From positions 1 through 64,000 of the forward strand of contig CAVPGM010000019.1 in assembly GCA_963703945.1 (NCBI GenBank): 64,000 nucleotides of DNA, written 5' to 3'. Source of the stretch: JALORV01 sp963703945. GTDB taxonomy: Bacteria > Pseudomonadota > Gammaproteobacteria > Burkholderiales > Burkholderiaceae_F. Numbering within the stretch: position 1 is the first letter of the stretch; every line of letters begins with the position of its first letter. The notes below the pieces were generated by a model that was not told the DNA's origin, made no database searches, and saw nothing but the letters and a program-made list of their open reading frames with translations. Both the position numbers and the translations under genes were made by a program. Positions 34,339 through 44,311 of this stretch are shown here, one piece after another.

Positions 34339-37027
34339 GTGAAAGCGTCTGCAGTACGGCCCGCCACTTCGGCGACCTCCAGCCTATTGCTGAGGGTCAC
34401 GCCGGCCCGCGTGCCGCGCGACCTGCTGCTGCGGCGGCGTCTTTCCTCTGAAGATCCGCTGTTTCTCGAGCGCCCGGCCATTGCCATCCAGGCCCCGGGA
34501 GGGTTTGGCAAGACCGCGCTGCTCGCCCAGTGGCGGCGCGAGCACCTGGCGCGTGGCACCGTGGTGGCGTGGCTGTTGGCCCAGCCCGAAGACGATCCGC
34601 AGCGCTTCGTCCAGGGCCTGGCGCTCGCCGTGCGGGTCGGCTCCGCCCGCCCGACCTTCGGCCACACGCTGATCGAGGGCGCTGCGCGGGGCGGGCTCGA
34701 GGATGTCACCGATTGGCTGGCCGAGGTCTCGCAATCGGCGCTCGATATCGCGCTGACCATCGATGAGGCCGATCGGCTGTCGCCGAAAACGCTCGAGGCG
34801 CTCAGCTACCTGATCCACAACGCGCCGCCCAACCTCCGCGTCGTCATCGCGGCGCGTCCGGACTGCGATCTGGGAGTGGCAGACATGGTGCCCTACGGGC
34901 AGTGCGTCACTGTCGGCGCCACGGATCTGCGCTTCCGCCTTGATGAAACGATCGCGCTGGTCAGGAACCGGATGGGGCCGCGGGTTGACGCCGATAGCGC
35001 GGCCCGGCTGCATGAGCTGACCGAGGGCTGGCCGCTTGGCCTCCAGCTGGTGCTCTCGGCCGTCGCGCGCAGCGCCGAGCCCGGCGCAGCGATACGGAAC
35101 CTGTCGGCGGAAGCCGGCGACCTGCACGATCACCTGGTCAACGCATTACTAACCCACCTGGCGCCGGATGACGCCGAGTTCCTGACGCGCATATCGATCT
35201 GCGACGACCTGCATGCAGACCTTTGCGGCGCGATGACCAGCCTGGCCGACGCCGCCGAGCGCCTGGCTCGCCTGGCGCGCGACACTCCGCTGCTGGTCGC
35301 TGCCGAGGGCAGTGACTGGCTCCGGATGCATGCGGTGGCGCATGACGCACTGCGCCAGCGGTTCGCGCAATTGCCTCCGCCGACACGCTCCGGGCTGCAG
35401 GGCCGCGCTTCGCAGTGGCTCGCCGAGCACGGCATGCTGGAGGAAGCAGCACGGCATGCGCTTGCCTCGGGCCGGCGCCAGACCGCGTACGAGTACGCGG
35501 AGCGCTGCCTATACGAGCACATCATGAAGCGCGGAAGCGTCGGCGCGGTGCTCGACTGGCTCGCGCAACTGCCGCGCGGCGAACTCGACCGCCGACCTCG
35601 CCTGCTGCTGGCCGCCGCCTGGGCATTGGCGGTCAGCGAGCGGAACCGGGAAGCCGCATCGATGGTCGAGCGCATCCTCGCGCACGCCGGTGATGACGCA
35701 GCGCTGCGCTGCGAATGCGCGCTGATCCTCAGTGGCGCGGCCGGCTACGCCGACGATCCGGACCGGCTCGCGGCGCTGCACGACCCGTGGGCCGAATCGC
35801 CTCCGCTGACAGATCCTTTGCTGCTCTACGTGCATGCCAATCGCAAGGCCCAACGCGCACTGATGGGCGGCGATCCGGCGCAGGCGCGGTTCTTCCAGCA
35901 GCAGGCGCCGCGCGGCGATTTCGGCAGTGGGTTCCGGTACGTTGCGCGCTGGGGCGAACTCGTGGTCGGGCTCTCGTATCTGTGGGAAGGTCAGGTCCGA
36001 CTCGCCGAGAACCTGCTGCGGCCGGTGCTGGCCGGCGCCGAGGGCGAACTGGGCCGCCGCGATCCGCTCGTCTGCATGCTGGCTGCGCTGCTTGCGGCCG
36101 CCGTGTGGGAGCGCGGTCAGCCGCAGGAGGCGTCTGCGCTGCTGGCCAACCGCCTCGACGTGCTCGAACGCAGCGGCCTGCCGGAAGCGGTGATGGTCGG
36201 CTATCAGACCGCGGCGCGCATCGCCGCGGCCGAGGGCGCAGAGCATCGCGCGCTCGAGCTGCTCGATGCGATGCACGCCGCTGGCCTGAGTCGCACGGCT
36301 GCCGCGGCTTGCGATTGCGAGCCTGTCGGACCAGGTCCGACTGCATGCCCGGCGATTTCGTCCCGAAACGTGCCGCGCGCTCACCGCGCGTATCGACGCA
36401 ATGATGGCGAGCGACGAAGTCCCGAGCGGACCGCTGTGGCGACAGAGCGCGGAATGGCTTCAGCAGCTCGCGCACGCCAATGCCGCGATCGCAGCTCAGC
36501 AATGGCGAGCAGCGCTCGATCCGCTGGCGCGGACCGCGGAGCTCGCCGAATCGATGCGACTCGGCCGCGTGCGCATCGAGGTGATGGCGCTGCGCGCGTT
36601 CGTGCTTGACCGCATCGGCGAAAGGGCGATTCCACTGCTGAAGGAGGCGATCGACCTCGCGCGAACCTACGGCCTGGAGCGGCTGTTCGTCGATGCACAT
36701 CCGGCGCTGGGAGACTGGGTCCAGCGTGTGATCAGCGAACAGTCGGGACAAGGCGCAACGGTCGAGCACGCGCTGGCCGGGCCAATGGTTCCGCGTACAG
36801 CGCCCGCACCACGCGTAACGCCCAGCATGGCACTCACACCCAAGGAGCGCGAGGTACTGGAGCTGCTGGCGCGCAACCTGTCTAACAAGGAAATCGCCAG
36901 AGCCATGCAGGTCGGCGAAGAGACGATCAAATGGCATCTGAAGAACCTCTTCAACAAGCTCGGCGCCGGCACGCGCAAGCAGGTCGTTCGACGCGCCGAA
37001 CTGCTGGGACTGCTGGCCGCGGCTTGA
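34339..37027 (+). pseudogene. MalT-like LuxR-family ATP-binding regulator, one frameshift
   Basis: About 895 residues if repaired. GTG 34339 start with an adjacent GAGG site. The STAND NTPase domain shows Walker A APGGFGKTALLAQW and Walker B-like IALTIDEADRL. TPR-like repeats follow. The frame breaks after MHAAGLSR near 36295 and continues in another frame as RLPRLAIASLSDQ to the C-terminal LuxR helix-turn-helix LTPKEREVLELLARN and VGEETIKWHLKNLFNKL. One extra A (36295, CGC-A-CGGCT) explains it. It precedes the catabolic cluster and is its likely activator, as MalT-type proteins often are. Confidence 0.88.
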
Positions 37028-37069
37028 GCGGCACACATCGACGCGTCGGCCTTCCGCTGCGCGTCGCCG

Positions 37070-37085
37070 CCCCCTCGGCAAGGGG
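37070..37085 (+). terminator. Possible terminator hairpin after the MalT-like gene
   Basis: CCCCCT and AGGGGG pair perfectly around CGGC, 43 bases after the regulator's stop. The following bases are G-rich rather than T-rich, so it may be Rho-assisted or just a stable hairpin. Confidence 0.4.
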
Positions 37086-37184
37086 GGGAGGTTGCCCTTC
37101 GCGCCTGCTTAATGTGCGCACCATTCGAAGGTCGGATGCCGAGCAGTACGGTACCCGCCCAATACAGGTCCAAGGAGATACGAG

Positions 37185-38108
37185 ATGAGTCAACTAGCCA
37201 CCACAGCGACCGCACCCGAGACACCCGCCGTCGTCAGCGCGAAGTCGCTGAAAACCTCGATCAAGGTCGAGCCGCTTACGTGCGCGATCGGCGCCGAACT
37301 CACGAACGTCAATCTCGGCGTCGCGTCGCGTGATGAGTCGCTGGTCGCCGAGATCCGCGCGCTGCTGCTGAAGCACCGGGTGCTGTTCTTCCGCGATCAG
37401 GACATCACGCGGCCCGAGCACGTCGCGTTCGCGCGCCACTTCGGCGAACTCGAAGACCATCCGGTCGCCGGCAGTGACCCCGAGAACCCAGGGCTGGTCC
37501 GCATCTACAAGACGCCCGATTCGCCGAACGACCGCTACGAGAACGCCTGGCATACCGATGCGACCTGGCGCGAGCAGCCGCCATTCGGCTGCGTGCTGCG
37601 TTGCGTGGAGTGCCCGCCGGTGGGCGGCGACACGATGTGGGCCAACATGGTGCTCGCCTATGAGCGGCTGCCCGAGTACATCAAGACGCAGATCGCCTCT
37701 CTGCGGGCCCGCCACAGCATCGAGGCCACCTTCGGCGCCGCGATGCCGACCGAAAAGCGCCTGGCGCTGAAGGCACAGTTCCCCGACGCCGAGCACCCGG
37801 TGGTGCGCACGCACCCGGAAACCGGCGAGAAGATCCTGTTCGTCAACGCCTTCACCACGCACTTCACCAACTTCCACACGCCGGAGAACGTGCGCGTCGG
37901 CCAGGACTTCACCCATGTGGGCGCGCCGCTGCTGCAGTACCTGCAGTCGCAGGCCTTCATCCCCGAGTACCAGGTGCGCTGGCGCTGGAAGCCGAACAGC
38001 ATGGCGATGTGGGACAACCGCTCGACGCAGCACTACGCGGTGATGGACTACCCCCCATGCCACCGCAAGATGGAACGCGCCGGAATCATCGGCGACAAGC
38101 CGTTCTGA
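37185..38108 (+). CDS. TauD/TfdA-family 2-oxoglutarate dioxygenase (copy 1)
   Basis: 307 residues. Fe(II)/2-oxoglutarate oxygenase related to taurine dioxygenase and 2,4-D dioxygenase: iron ligands His123 and Asp125 in AWHTDATW, distal His in TQHYAVMDY and the 2-oxoglutarate Arg near the C-terminus (CHRKMERAGI). The family hydroxylates beside a sulfonate, carboxylate or ether, releasing sulfite, glyoxylate or similar. ATG 37185 after AAGGAG. First structural gene after the MalT-like regulator. A 348-bp stretch (37638-37985) is almost identical to copy 2. Confidence 0.92.
   Translation: MSQLATTATAPETPAVVSAKSLKTSIKVEPLTCAIGAELTNVNLGVASRDESLVAEIRALLLKHRVLFFRDQDITRPEHVAFARHFGELEDHPVAGSDPENPGLVRIYKTPDSPNDRYENAWHTDATWREQPPFGCVLRCVECPPVGGDTMWANMVLAYERLPEYIKTQIASLRARHSIEATFGAAMPTEKRLALKAQFPDAEHPVVRTHPETGEKILFVNAFTTHFTNFHTPENVRVGQDFTHVGAPLLQYLQSQAFIPEYQVRWRWKPNSMAMWDNRSTQHYAVMDYPPCHRKMERAGIIGDKPF
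37638..37985 (+). repeat. Near-identical tract, copy 1 (348 bp, in dioxygenase gene 1)
   Basis: Matches 40309-40656 at offset 2671 with a single difference (G 37757 versus A 40428, a synonymous Lys codon). Flanking parts of the two genes differ widely, so the tract was homogenised by gene conversion or results from assembly. Confidence 0.95.
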
Positions 38109-38169
38109 GCGCAGCGCCACAACGCGAGACTCTTTTTCCGGATCGAAACATCGCACTGAAGGACAGACA

Positions 38170-39231
38170 ATGAATTTCCTCGACGGTTCCAACTTCCCCG
38201 AAAACCAGGACAAGCTCGTCATCACCGCCGCGCCCTATGGTCCCGAATGGATTCCTTCTGACTACCCGGAGGACATCGCGGTCACCATGGAAGCAACAGG
38301 TGCAGAAGGCGGTGGACTGCTACAACGCCGGCGCCACGGTGCTGCACCTGCACGTGCGCGAGCTCGACGGCAAGGGCTCCAAGCGCCTGTCCAAGTTCAA
38401 CGAGTTGATCGCCGGCGTGCGCAAGGCCGTGCCGGACCTGATCATCCAGGTCGGCGGCTCGATCTCCTTCGCGCCCGAGACTGAAGGCTCCCACGCCAAG
38501 TGGCTGTCCGACGACACGCGCCACATGCTGGCCGAGCTCGATCCCAAGCCGGATCAGGTCACCGTCACCGTCAACACCACGCAGATGAACGTCGTGGAGC
38601 AGATGGAGATCGAGGACATCGCCGGCACGTCGCTGGCTGAGCCGGCAGAACTACCAGGCCTACCGCGAGATGATCGTCCCCTCCGCCCCGAGCTGGGTCG
38701 AGGAGCACGTGCGCCGCCTGAGCGCCGCCGGCATCCAGAGCGCCTTCCAGTTCTACAACATCAACAGCTACGAGACGGTGGAGCGCATGATCCGCCGCGG
38801 CGTCTACAAGGGCCCGCTGGTGATGAACTGGGTGGCGATCGGCGGCGGCATGGACCAGCCGACCATCTACAGCTTGGCCAACTTCCTGCGCGCCATCCCC
38901 GACGGCTCGGTGCTGACCGTGGAAAGCAGCATGCGCAACGTGCTCCCCATCAACATGATCGGCATGGCGATCGGCCTGCACGTGCGTTGCGGCATCGAGG
39001 ACAACCTCTGGACCCAGGATCGCAAGGCCAAGATGAGCACCGTGAGGCAGATCGAGCAGCTGGTGCGCATCGCCGCGCGAATTCGGCCGCGAGGTCGCCA
39101 CCGGCAAGGAAGCGCGCAAGATCTGCAAGATCGGCGTGTTCTACGACACGGTGGAAGAGACGCTGGCCGCCAACGGCTTCGCCCCGAACGCCAAGGGCCG
39201 GCAGCAGGGCTTCCTGCGCAAAGCCGCGTGA
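38170..39231 (+). pseudogene. Beta-keto acid cleavage enzyme (BKACE/DUF849) family, three frameshifts
   Basis: About 352 residues when repaired. Reads LVITAAPYGPEWIPSDYPEDIAV, then CYNAGATVLHLHVRELDGKG (the metal-binding HLH), QVTVTVNTTQMNV, AFQFYNINSYETVERMI, VLPINMIGMAIGLHVRCGIEDNLW and VFYDTVEETLAANGF. BKACEs condense a beta-keto acid with acetyl-CoA and cleave it, using Zn. The frame changes at about 38293 (extra G), 38642 (extra C) and 39075 (extra G). All three are +1, so the ends are in phase again. Real decay or sequence error. Confidence 0.85.
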
Positions 39232-39239
39232 GGCGAGAG

Positions 39240-39827
39240 GTGGCCGAACCGACCGTCCTGATCGTCCCGGGGCTGCGCGACCACGTCGACGAGCACTGGC
39301 AGACCAAGCTGGCCGCGCGGCTGCCGCGCGTGCGCGCCGTGCCGCCGCTCGGCCGCGAGAACCTCGACCTGGCGACGCGCATAGACGCGATCGACCGCGA
39401 GCTGATGGCCATCGGTGGGCCGGTGGTGATCGTCGCCCATAGCGGCGGCGTGATCTCGCTGGTGCATTGGGCCAGTGCGCCTGGCCGCTCGCGCAAGCTC
39501 GTGCGCGGTGCGCTGTTGGCCACGCCGCCCGATTTCGAGACACCGATGCCCGAAGGCTATCCGACGATGGACTCGCTCGCGGCTGCGGGGTGGCTGCCGG
39601 TGCCGCGCAATCCGCTGCCGTTTCCGAGCATCGTCGCTGCGAGCCGCAACGATCCGCTGGGCAGTTTCGAGCGCGTCGAACAGTTCGCGCGCGACTGGGG
39701 CAGCCGTTTCGTCGACCTCGGAGAAGTCGGCCACCTGAATCCGGCGTCGGGCTTCGGCGAATGGCCGCAGGCGGCGATGTTCATCCGCGAACTGGCGGCG
39801 ACGCCAGTCGTGGCATCCGCCGCCTGA
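39240..39827 (+). CDS. RBBP9/YdeN-type alpha/beta hydrolase
   Basis: 195 residues, the size of the RBBP9/YdeN family of compact serine hydrolases. LIVPGLRDHVDEHWQTKL at the N-terminus, nucleophile VIVAHSGGVISLVHWA (Ser about 71), SIVAASRNDPLGS with the acid and EVGHLNPASGFGEW with the catalytic His. GTG 39240 start, GAGGCGAGAG just upstream, 8 bp after the BKACE stop, so co-translated. Possibly cleaves a CoA or ester intermediate (inference). Confidence 0.9.
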   Translation: MAEPTVLIVPGLRDHVDEHWQTKLAARLPRVRAVPPLGRENLDLATRIDAIDRELMAIGGPVVIVAHSGGVISLVHWASAPGRSRKLVRGALLATPPDFETPMPEGYPTMDSLAAAGWLPVPRNPLPFPSIVAASRNDPLGSFERVEQFARDWGSRFVDLGEVGHLNPASGFGEWPQAAMFIRELAATPVVASAA

Positions 39828-39858
39828 GTCCGGCAACGTCGACGAGAGGAGCAGGCGA

Positions 39859-40779
39859 ATGACTGCGGCAACCCGATCGAGTGGCAACGCCGCGGCGGCA
39901 GTGGTTCGCAGCGGTGCGCTGAAGGCCTCGCTGAAGGTCGAACCGCTCACGTGCGCCATCGGCGCAGAACTCTCGAACGTCAGCCTGGCCGACGCCGCGC
40001 GTGACGATGCGCTGTTCGCCGAAATCAGGTCGCTGCTGCTCAAGCACAAGGTCCTGTTCCTGAGCAACCAGGACTTCACGCGCGCCGCGCACGTGGCGTT
40101 CGCACGGCGCTTCGGCGGACTCGAAGACCATCCGGTCGCCGGCAGTGACCCCGAGAACCCGGGGTTGGTCCGCATCTACAAGGGTCCCGACACGCGCCAG
40201 GAACAGTACGAAAACGCCTGGCACTGCGACACCACCTGGCGCGAGTGCCCGCAGTTCGGCGCCGTGTTGCGCTGTACCGAAGCACCCGAGGTCGGCGGCG
40301 ACATGCTCTGGGCCAACATGGTGCTCGCCTATGAGCGGCTGCCCGAGTACATCAAGACGCAGATCGCCTCTCTGCGGGCCCGCCACAGCATCGAGGCCAC
40401 CTTCGGCGCCGCGATGCCGACCGAAAAACGCCTGGCGCTGAAGGCACAGTTCCCCGACGCCGAGCACCCGGTGGTGCGCACGCACCCGGAAACCGGCGAG
40501 AAGATCCTGTTCGTCAACGCCTTCACCACGCACTTCACCAACTTCCACACGCCGGAGAACGTGCGCGTCGGCCAGGACTTCACCCATGTGGGCGCGCCGC
40601 TGCTGCAGTACCTGCAGTCGCAGGCCTTCATCCCCGAGTACCAGGTGCGCTGGCGCCTGCGCAGGAACACCGTCGCGATCTGGGACAACCGCTGCACGCA
40701 GCACTACGCGGTGCAGGACTTCTGGCCGGCGGTGCGCAATCTCGAACGCGCCGGGATCATCGGCGACCGGCCCTTCTGA
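39859..40779 (+). CDS. TauD/TfdA-family 2-oxoglutarate dioxygenase (copy 2)
   Basis: 306 residues. The iron ligands are His122 and Asp124 (AWHCDTTW) and a distal His in TQHYAVQDF. Paralogue of the gene at 37185. N-terminal and C-terminal thirds differ clearly between the copies (for example HCD versus HTD, RRFGGLEDH versus RHFGELEDH), while residues about 150-266 are identical. ATG 39859, with AGGAG about ten bases upstream. Located 31 bp after the hydrolase gene. Confidence 0.92.
   Translation: MTAATRSSGNAAAAVVRSGALKASLKVEPLTCAIGAELSNVSLADAARDDALFAEIRSLLLKHKVLFLSNQDFTRAAHVAFARRFGGLEDHPVAGSDPENPGLVRIYKGPDTRQEQYENAWHCDTTWRECPQFGAVLRCTEAPEVGGDMLWANMVLAYERLPEYIKTQIASLRARHSIEATFGAAMPTEKRLALKAQFPDAEHPVVRTHPETGEKILFVNAFTTHFTNFHTPENVRVGQDFTHVGAPLLQYLQSQAFIPEYQVRWRLRRNTVAIWDNRCTQHYAVQDFWPAVRNLERAGIIGDRPF
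40309..40656 (+). repeat. Near-identical tract, copy 2 (348 bp, in dioxygenase gene 2)
   Basis: The partner of 37638-37985, one mismatch. A second, shorter shared stretch of about 40 bp covers GAAGACCATCCGGTCGCCGG near 40125 and 37455. Confidence 0.95.
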
Positions 40780-40803
40780 CCGCGCGGCCTCCGGGAGACA
40801 CAC

Positions 40804-41850
40804 ATGTATCGCCACCTGATGGTTCCGCTCGACGATTCGCCGCTGTCGGTCGACGCGGTGCGCAAGGCGGTCGAGCTCGCCCGCGCGCTCGGTGCGAAGG
40901 TCACGTTCCTCCACGCCCAGGAGGACTACGGAACATCGAGCGACGGCGCGCTCGAGCGCGCGATCTGGCCGGCGCGGTTCAAGGAGCACATGGCCGGAGA
41001 CGCGCGGGCGCTCCTGTCGAAGGCCGAAGTCGTCGCACGCGAGGCCGGCGTCGACCACGACTCGGTCGCGGTGACCAGCAACCGGCCCTACGAGGCGATC
41101 ATTGAGGCGGCCGAGGCGCGGGGCTGCGACCTGGTCTTCATCGCCTCGCACGGCCGCCACGGCCTGAAGGGACTGGTGCTCGGATCGCAAACGCAGCGGC
41201 TGCTGCAACACACGACGATTCCGGTGCTGGTGTCTGCGGTCGAGAGCAATCTTCCGGCCGACGAACTGATCAGGCCATTGGTCACGATCGGCGACGAGCA
41301 TCGCTCGCTCGCGGCGGTGGTCCACGGCCTCGAGTTCCTGGTCCGCGAAGCGCGCGAAACGGGGAAGCCGCCGTCGTTCGGTCTGCTCCGTGCGATGCTG
41401 CACTACATCAAGGTCTTTCCCGAGGCGCTGCACCATCCAAAGGAGGACGCGTACCTGTTCCGCAAGCTGCGCGAGCGCACGTCGGAGTTCAACGAGACGC
41501 TCACCGAGCTCGAGCGGCAGCATGTCAGCGGCCGGCACTTCGTGGAAGAGCTGGAGCAGAGCATCGATCGCTACGAGGCGGCTCCTGACCAAGGTTTCGA
41601 CGCCTTCGCCGCGGCGGTCGCGCGCTTCGCCTCGGCCCAGATGCAGCACATGAGGCTCGAATCGAAGGTGATCCTGCCGGCGGCGCGCGAGCATCTGACC
41701 GCCGAGGACTGGGCGGAAATCGACCGCGCGTTCGCGGACAACGGCGACCCGCGCTTCTCCGCCGACAACGACGAGGAGTTCCGGCAGCTCTTCACACGGA
41801 TTCTGAATCTCGCGCCCGACATGGTCGTCGGCGCCGGGCGCAGCGGCTGA
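40804..41850 (+). CDS. Universal stress protein-hemerythrin (HHE) fusion (second copy)
   Basis: 348 residues. UspA domain about 1-145 (YRHLMVPLDDSPLSVDAV, VFIASHGRHGLKGLVLGSQT), hemerythrin-like bundle about 165-330 (DEHRSLAAVVHGLEF, HHPKEDAYLFRKL, RQHVSGRHFVEEL, MRLESKVILPAAR). Same architecture as 33079-34098. It follows dioxygenase copy 2 by 24 bp in the catabolic cluster, suggesting a role in sensing or protecting against oxygen chemistry, which is inference. Confidence 0.9.
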   Translation: MYRHLMVPLDDSPLSVDAVRKAVELARALGAKVTFLHAQEDYGTSSDGALERAIWPARFKEHMAGDARALLSKAEVVAREAGVDHDSVAVTSNRPYEAIIEAAEARGCDLVFIASHGRHGLKGLVLGSQTQRLLQHTTIPVLVSAVESNLPADELIRPLVTIGDEHRSLAAVVHGLEFLVREARETGKPPSFGLLRAMLHYIKVFPEALHHPKEDAYLFRKLRERTSEFNETLTELERQHVSGRHFVEELEQSIDRYEAAPDQGFDAFAAAVARFASAQMQHMRLESKVILPAAREHLTAEDWAEIDRAFADNGDPRFSADNDEEFRQLFTRILNLAPDMVVGAGRSG

Positions 41851-41919
41851 CGAGGCCGGCGCGCGAAGCAGTCGAACCACCACCCGCTCCAGCGCCGCCA
41901 CTTACTGCAGGAGAAGACA

Positions 41920-42902
41920 TTGGCCAAGGCAATCCGCTTCCATGAGACCGGCGGTCCGGAAGTCCTCAAGCTGGAGACCGTCGAAGTCGGCGAACCCGGG
42001 CCGGGCCAGGCGCGCGTGCGCCATTCATTCATCGCGGTGAACTTCATCGACATCTACTTCCGCACCGGTCGCTATCCGCTGCCGCTGCCAGCGGGAGTAG
42101 GTCGGGTCTCGGATCGGATGCAGTCGGCGTCGTCGAAGCTGTCGGCCCTGGCGTCACCGATATCAAGGTCGGCGATCGCGTCGGCTACCTGCTCGGACCG
42201 CAGGGTGCCTACGCGGATGTGAGGGTGATGCCGGCCGACGTGCTGATCCCGCTGCCCGACAGCATCACCGATCGCGCTGCCGCAACGATCATCATGAAGG
42301 GCATGACGGTGCAGTACCTGTTCCGTCAGGTCTTCCCGTTAAAGGGCGGCGAAACGATCCTGTACCACGCGGCCGCCGGCGGCGTCGGGTTGATCGCCTG
42401 CCAGTGGGCGCGTGCGATCGGCGTGACGATGATCGGCGTGGTGAGCTCTGACGAAAAGGCCGCGGCGGCCCGCGAAAACGGCTGCGCCCATACGATCGTC
42501 GCACCGCGCGAGGACATCGCGAAGCGCGTGCGCGAGATCACCGGCGGCAAGGGCGTGCCCGTCGTGTACGACTCGGTCGGCAAGGACACGCTGATGGCCT
42601 CGCTCGACAGCCTGCAGGTGCGCGGCACTTTCGTGTCCAACGGCACCAGCTCGGGGCCGGTGGTGATCGACTCGACTCTGCTCGCCGTCAAGGGATCGCT
42701 GTGGATGACGCGACCGGCGATGGTGCACTACGCCACGCCGCGCTCGCACATGCTCTCGATGGCCAAGGAACTGTTCTCGTTGGTTCTCGCTGGCAAGATC
42801 AAGAGCGAGCCCAAGCAGACCTTCGCGCTCGCCGACGCCGCCGACGCGCATCGCGCGCTCGAGTCACGCAAGACGGTCGGCGCGACCGTGCTGATACCCT
42901 GA
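41920..42902 (+). pseudogene. NADPH:quinone oxidoreductase-like (MDR) protein, one frameshift
   Basis: About 325 residues when repaired. TTG 41920 start (AKAIRFHETGGPEVLKLE) after AGGAG. N-terminal GroES-like domain, then the Rossmann part YHAAAGGVGLIACQWARAIG, DSVGKDTLMASLDSL and GSLWMTRPAMVHY, typical of the QOR (Qor/crotonyl-type) medium-chain dehydrogenases. The frame shifts near 42110, where TCGGA occurs twice in tandem; removing one copy restores a plausible VSDAVGVVEAVGPGV. A 5-bp slip, real or artefact. Confidence 0.85.
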
Positions 42903-42939
42903 CGCGCCCGCGTCCAATCACGCCTGCCCCGGACCCTCG

Positions 42940-44286
42940 ATGAACCCGCACGCGCTCGATTCGAAACGCGGCCTGCCGGACGAGTACTTGATCGGCAAGG
43001 GTCAGGCCTGGTTCGCGTTCGCGATGACGATCGGCCTGATGCTGGTCGACTACATCGACCGCCAGGTCGTCGTGTCGCTCTTCCCGCACATGAAGACCGA
43101 CTGGGGCCTGTCGGACAAGGAGCTCGGCGCGCTGGTCTCGATCGTTTCGATCACGGTCGCAATCGGCGCACTGCCGGTGGCGCTGCTGGCGGATCGCTAC
43201 AGCCGCGTGAAGAGCATCGTCGTGATGGCCACGATCTGGAGCCTCGCGACGATCTCGTGCATGTTCACCCGAACCTACGGTCAGCTGCTCTCGGCGCGCG
43301 CTTTCGTCGGCATGGGCGAAGCGGGCTACGGCTCGGTCGGTGCCGCGCTGATCGCCAGCATCTTCCCGGCACGCATGCGCTCGGCGCTGCTCGCGGGTTT
43401 CTTTGCCGCGGCATCCGTCGGCTCGGTGCTGGGCGTGATGCTGGGCGGCCTGATCGCAGCGAAGTGGGGCTGGAAGGCGGCCTTCGGCGTGGTCGGCATC
43501 CCTGGCCTGCTGCTGGCGCTGCTGTACCTGAAAGTACGCGACTACCGGACAGTCGATCTCACACCGGAACTGAACAAGGCAACGAAGTCGACCGGCAGCA
43601 CCGCGAAGTTCATCGCGAACGCCCTCCTGCGTTCGCCGACGATGCTGTGGGTATGCTTAGGCGGCGCGTCGCAACTGATCGTCGTGTCGGCCATCTGGTC
43701 CTGGCTGCCGAGTTTTCTGAATCGCTTCCATGGCCTCGCCCCCGAGCAAGCGGGGCTCAAGGCGGCGCTGGTGGTCCTCTGCGGCGCTGTTGGCAGCGTG
43801 GTCTGGGGCAGCGTCGTCGACCGCGCCGGCGTGCGGCGCGCGCGCAACAAGCTGCGCGCGATGGCTCTGCTCTGCCTCGTCGCGCTCGCGGTGCTGATGC
43901 CGACCTTCGCCGCGACCGGCACGCCGACGCTCGACGTGCCGACACAATTCGCGCTGATCGCCTTCGGCGGGTTCCTGATGACCTGCACGGTGGGACCCGT
44001 TTCGGCGGTGGTGATCGACGTAGTGCACCCGGGCGTGCGCGCAACCGGCGCGTCGGTGCTGGCTCTGTTCCAGAACCTGTTCGGGCTGGCAGCGGGCCCC
44101 TTCCTCACGGGCGTGCTGTCCGATTCCCTCGGCCTGGAATCGGCGCTGACGATCGTTCCGGCGTTCGGATTGCTGGCCGCCGCGTTCTTCATGCTGGCGG
44201 CACGCAGCTACGAACCCGACATGCAACGCGTGCAGGCGGTGGCGATCGAAGTCGAGGGCACCGCTGCCCACGGCGCGCCCGCCTGA
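42940..44286 (+). CDS. MFS transporter (organic acid type)
   Basis: 448 residues, twelve predicted membrane helices. The motif A-like loop ADRYSRVKSIVVMATIWSL and the N-terminal LMLVDYIDRQVVVSLFPHMK are typical of the ACS/hexuronate-aromatic acid families. Acts as importer of an organic acid or similar, probably the substrate of the cluster. ATG 42940; 37 bp after the oxidoreductase. Confidence 0.92.
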   Translation: MNPHALDSKRGLPDEYLIGKGQAWFAFAMTIGLMLVDYIDRQVVVSLFPHMKTDWGLSDKELGALVSIVSITVAIGALPVALLADRYSRVKSIVVMATIWSLATISCMFTRTYGQLLSARAFVGMGEAGYGSVGAALIASIFPARMRSALLAGFFAAASVGSVLGVMLGGLIAAKWGWKAAFGVVGIPGLLLALLYLKVRDYRTVDLTPELNKATKSTGSTAKFIANALLRSPTMLWVCLGGASQLIVVSAIWSWLPSFLNRFHGLAPEQAGLKAALVVLCGAVGSVVWGSVVDRAGVRRARNKLRAMALLCLVALAVLMPTFAATGTPTLDVPTQFALIAFGGFLMTCTVGPVSAVVIDVVHPGVRATGASVLALFQNLFGLAAGPFLTGVLSDSLGLESALTIVPAFGLLAAAFFMLAARSYEPDMQRVQAVAIEVEGTAAHGAPA

Positions 44287-44311
44287 GCGCATTCCGCAAA
44301 GGAACCCCGCG

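Noticed and set aside
38670..39827. A 385-codon fusion of BKACE and hydrolase
   Set aside because: The apparent fusion arises from a frameshift at 39075; the BKACE frame ends at its own TGA (39229-39231) and the hydrolase starts at GTG 39240.
39781..41901. 706-codon open frame on the minus strand
   Set aside because: It is the antisense shadow of dioxygenase copy 2 and the second Usp-hemerythrin gene; its translation is Arg/Asp-rich with no family character.
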